Shown: in pieces, positions 62,144-64,000 of the stretch
Layout of the letters: every line of letters starts with the position of its first letter
Position numbering within the stretch: position 1 is the first letter of the stretch
NCBI GenBank assembly: GCA_903884105.1
Contig: CAISDJ010000121.1
Span: forward strand, 1-64,000
Direction of reading: 5' to 3'
DNA length: 64,000 nucleotides
From: an uncultured Pseudomonadota bacterium
GTDB taxonomy: Bacteria > Pseudomonadota > Gammaproteobacteria > Steroidobacterales > Steroidobacteraceae
Program-made: the position numbers and the translations under genes
Notes under the pieces: generated by a model
Databases searched by the model: none
What the model was told of the DNA's origin: nothing
Seen by the model: only the letters and a program-made list of their open reading frames with translations

Positions 62144-62719
62144 TCACCGCGGCCGGGTAGCGAGGAGGCGTCCGACTTCCTCGGCGGGCGCGGCGCGATG
62201 CTGCCCGGGTGGCAGTGTGGCGATATCCCAGGGCCCCACGGACCAGCGAATGAGCCGTAGCGTCGGGTGACCGACGGCAGCCGTCATGCGCCGCACCTGG
62301 CGATTGCGTCCTTCCCGAATCGTGATCTTGAGCCAGCTCGTCGGGATCGCGACGCGCTTGCGGATGGGGGGGTCCCGGGGCCACAGCCACGACGGTTCCT
62401 CGACCTGTTCCACTTCGGCCGGTTGCGTCGGGCCGTCGTTCAGCGTGACGCCAGGGCGCAACAAAGCGAGCGCCGTCTCGTCCGGGATGTTTTCCACCTG
62501 GACGTAGTAGGTCTTGGGCAACTTCCAGCGAGGATGGCTGAGCCGGGCCTGCAACGGGCCGTCATTGGTCAAGAGCAGCAGGCCCTCGCTGTCAAAGTCC
62601 AGCCGGCCGGCGGGATGGAAGCCAGGCAGATGCAGAAAATCGCGTAAAGTCCGCCGTTCGTCCTCCTTGGCGAAGCGGGTCAGGACCTCGAACGGTTTAT
62701 TGAACAGCACCAGCGACAT
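62144..62719 (-). CDS. rluE: 23S rRNA pseudouridine synthase RluE
   Basis: 191 residues, RsuA/RluB/E/F family without the S4 domain. Catalytic Asp41 in [20 protein letters not shown]; other blocks [54 protein letters not shown]. The missing S4 domain and the short length fit RluE, which modifies U2457 of 23S rRNA in E. coli. The C-terminus is slightly extended ([15 protein letters not shown]). Divergent from the glycosylase gene with a 17-base gap between starts. Confidence 0.92.
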   Translation of the reverse strand: MSLVLFNKPFEVLTRFAKEDERRTLRDFLHLPGFHPAGRLDFDSEGLLLLTNDGPLQARLSHPRWKLPKTYYVQVENIPDETALALLRPGVTLNDGPTQPAEVEQVEEPSWLWPRDPPIRKRVAIPTSWLKITIREGRNRQVRRMTAAVGHPTLRLIRWSVGPWDIATLPPGQHRAAPAEEVGRLLATRPR

Positions 62720-62736
62720 AATAATTACCCGACACC

Positions 62737-63399
62737 ATGTCAGCCGCCGCCTCCCAATTCAAGTCGGAAGTCTTCGACCCCGGCTGCCGCCTCTGCCCAA
62801 GGCTCGCGAACTTCCTCGAGGAAGGGCAACGCGAGCATCCCGGTTATCACTGTGCGCCCGTAGCGCCATTCGGTGCTGCCGCGGCGCGCCTGCTCATCGT
62901 TGGCCTGGCCCCCGGCTTCCACGGCGCCAATGCTACTGGCCGGCCATTCACGGGCGATCATGCCGGCCTCATCCTGTACCGCACCCTGCATCGGTTCGGC
63001 TTTGCGAGTCGTCCCGAATCGCTCGCCGCCGACGATGGTCTTGAACTGCTCGACTGCCGCATCACCAACGCGGTCAAGTGTGTTCCGCCGCAAAACAAGC
63101 CGCTGCCCGCGGAGATCAAGCAATGCAACGGCTACCTGAGCAATGAGCTCAGAGGCCTCAAGCCTGGCAGTGTGGTGCTGTCGCTGGGGCTGATCTCGCA
63201 CAATGCCGTGCTGCGCGCGCTGGCCATCAAGCCGTCTGCCTGCCGCTTCGCGCATGGCGCCGAGCATGCCTTGCCCCACGGCCGTGTGCTGCTCGATTCT
63301 TATCACTGCAGTCGCTACAACACGAACACACGTCGCCTGACGGAAGAGATGTTCACAGGTGTATTCACCAGGGCGCGCGCGCTGCTGGATGCGGGTTAA
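62737..63399 (+). CDS. Family 5 (UDGb-type) uracil-DNA glycosylase
   Basis: 220 residues. An N-terminal Fe-S cysteine pair ([14 protein letters not shown]) is followed by the active-site block [24 protein letters not shown], which is the UDGb form lacking a catalytic Asp/Asn water activator. Further [26 protein letters not shown] carries another cluster cysteine, and the second motif is [20 protein letters not shown]. It removes uracil, and in this family often hypoxanthine, from DNA. It precedes uvrC by 11 bases, suggesting a repair-gene pair. Confidence 0.88.
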   Translation: MSAAASQFKSEVFDPGCRLCPRLANFLEEGQREHPGYHCAPVAPFGAAAARLLIVGLAPGFHGANATGRPFTGDHAGLILYRTLHRFGFASRPESLAADDGLELLDCRITNAVKCVPPQNKPLPAEIKQCNGYLSNELRGLKPGSVVLSLGLISHNAVLRALAIKPSACRFAHGAEHALPHGRVLLDSYHCSRYNTNTRRLTEEMFTGVFTRARALLDAG

Positions 63400-63410
63400 G
63401 GGGCGATCGG

Positions 63411-64000
63411 ATGGCCGCATTCGATGCCAAAGCATTTCTCGCCACGCTCACCACGCGGCCCGGCGTCTATCGAATGCTGTCGGCTCAGGGCGAGATCATG
63501 TACCTCGGCAAGGCGCGCAATCTCAAGTCGCGTGTGAGCAGCTACTTCGCCGGCAAGGGCCTCAACGCCAAGACGATGGCGATGGTCGAACAGATCGCCG
63601 GCATCGAGGTCACGGCGACGGCATCCGATACGGAGGCGCTGCTGCTCGAGTTCAACCTGATCAAGCAGCACCGTCCGCGTTACAACATTTCGCTGCGCGA
63701 CGACAAGAGTTTCCCGTTCCTGTACCTCTCCACGCAGCAGTCCTATCCGCGCCTGTCGTTCTACCGGGGTAGCCGCAAGATCCCCGGCCGGTTCTTCGGC
63801 CCCTATCCCAGCGCGCGGGCGACGCGTGAAACCCAGCTGTTGTTGCAGAAGCTGTTCAAGCTGCGCACCTGCGAGGACACCTTCTTCGCGAATCGCACCC
63901 GGCCCTGCCTGCAGTACCAGATCAAGCGCTGTTCGGGTCCCTGCGTCGGTCTCGCGGACGAGCAGAGCTACGGACAGGACGTGAAGGATGCGATTGCCGT
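63411..64000 (+). CDS. uvrC: Excinuclease ABC subunit C, truncated by window end
   Basis: 196 codons visible from the ATG at 63411, with AAGGGG about eight bases upstream; the frame is still open at base 64000. GIY-YIG nuclease domain: FLATLTTRPGVYRMLSAQGEIMYLGKARNLKSRVSSYF with the catalytic Arg/Tyr pattern, then DTEALLLEFNLIKQHRPRYNISLRDDKSFPFLYL, RFFGPYPSARATRETQLLLQKLFKLRTC and the Cys-rich TRPCLQYQIKRCSGPCVG. It makes the dual incision in nucleotide excision repair with UvrB. The remaining two thirds lie beyond the window. Confidence 0.96.
   Translation, partial: MAAFDAKAFLATLTTRPGVYRMLSAQGEIMYLGKARNLKSRVSSYFAGKGLNAKTMAMVEQIAGIEVTATASDTEALLLEFNLIKQHRPRYNISLRDDKSFPFLYLSTQQSYPRLSFYRGSRKIPGRFFGPYPSARATRETQLLLQKLFKLRTCEDTFFANRTRPCLQYQIKRCSGPCVGLADEQSYGQDVKDAIA

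Overview
The window is GC-rich, densely packed DNA from a free-living gammaproteobacterium. The tol-pal cluster followed by cpoB, queE, queC and tRNA-Lys, the nudJ-mnmA-purB neighbourhood, a synthetase-type RelA and two large TonB-dependent receptors all fit the Xanthomonadales/Nevskiales/Steroidobacterales side of the class. The genus is not determined; this placement is inference from gene content and order.

Layout. 1-2.6 kb: TonB-dependent receptor. 2.6-3.5 kb: a graveyard of broken genes (WbuC-like cupin start, DUF499 ATPase tail, IS21 IstA tail). 3.6-4.6 kb: two small membrane-protein genes. 4.7-10.3 kb: sucA-sucB-lpdA, the complete 2-oxoglutarate dehydrogenase complex. 10.3-12.5 kb: relA, convergent. 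12.7-21.7 kb: ruvCAB, ybgC-tolQRAB-pal-cpoB, queE-queC and tRNA-Lys, nearly all overlapping or closely spaced. 21.8-23.1 kb: an ExeA-like ATPase fused to an FHA domain. 23.3-28.6 kb: thrA-thrB-thrC plus a NERD-domain membrane protein. 28.6-33.9 kb: tatD (opposite strand), a periplasmic TPR-like protein, fadH, a YgjP-type metalloprotease and kynA.

33.9-41.86 kb is an accessory island. It is bounded by a 58-bp direct repeat of the last codons of kynA (57/58 identical). It holds an IS91/ISCR-type transposase that has lost its catalytic core in frame, two 110/116-bp repeats ending in a sequence resembling an ISCR oriIS, a frameshifted amino-acid permease, a TonB-dependent receptor, a yeast-type cytosine deaminase, a broken sensor-domain gene and a lone sugar-type periplasmic binding protein. 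This is the most unusual part of the window.

42-51 kb returns to core genes: a CDGSH iron-sulfur protein, msrQ/msrP (periplasmic methionine sulfoxide repair), acnA, mnmA, nudJ, an unidentified gene and purB, mostly on the minus strand. 50.9-64 kb: fumC, a CoA-type Nudix hydrolase that seems to lack a canonical start codon, mazG, a glycine-zipper protein, a PepSY/response-regulator/sensor-kinase set running into hrpA, a class II DAHP synthase, rluE, a family-5 uracil-DNA glycosylase and the first part of uvrC, cut by the window end.

Central metabolism is well represented (sucAB-lpd, acnA and fumC of the TCA cycle; thrABC; aroG). So are envelope integrity (tol-pal) and DNA repair (ruvABC, UDG, uvrC). 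I found no CRISPR array, rRNA, intact transposon or intact known defence system.
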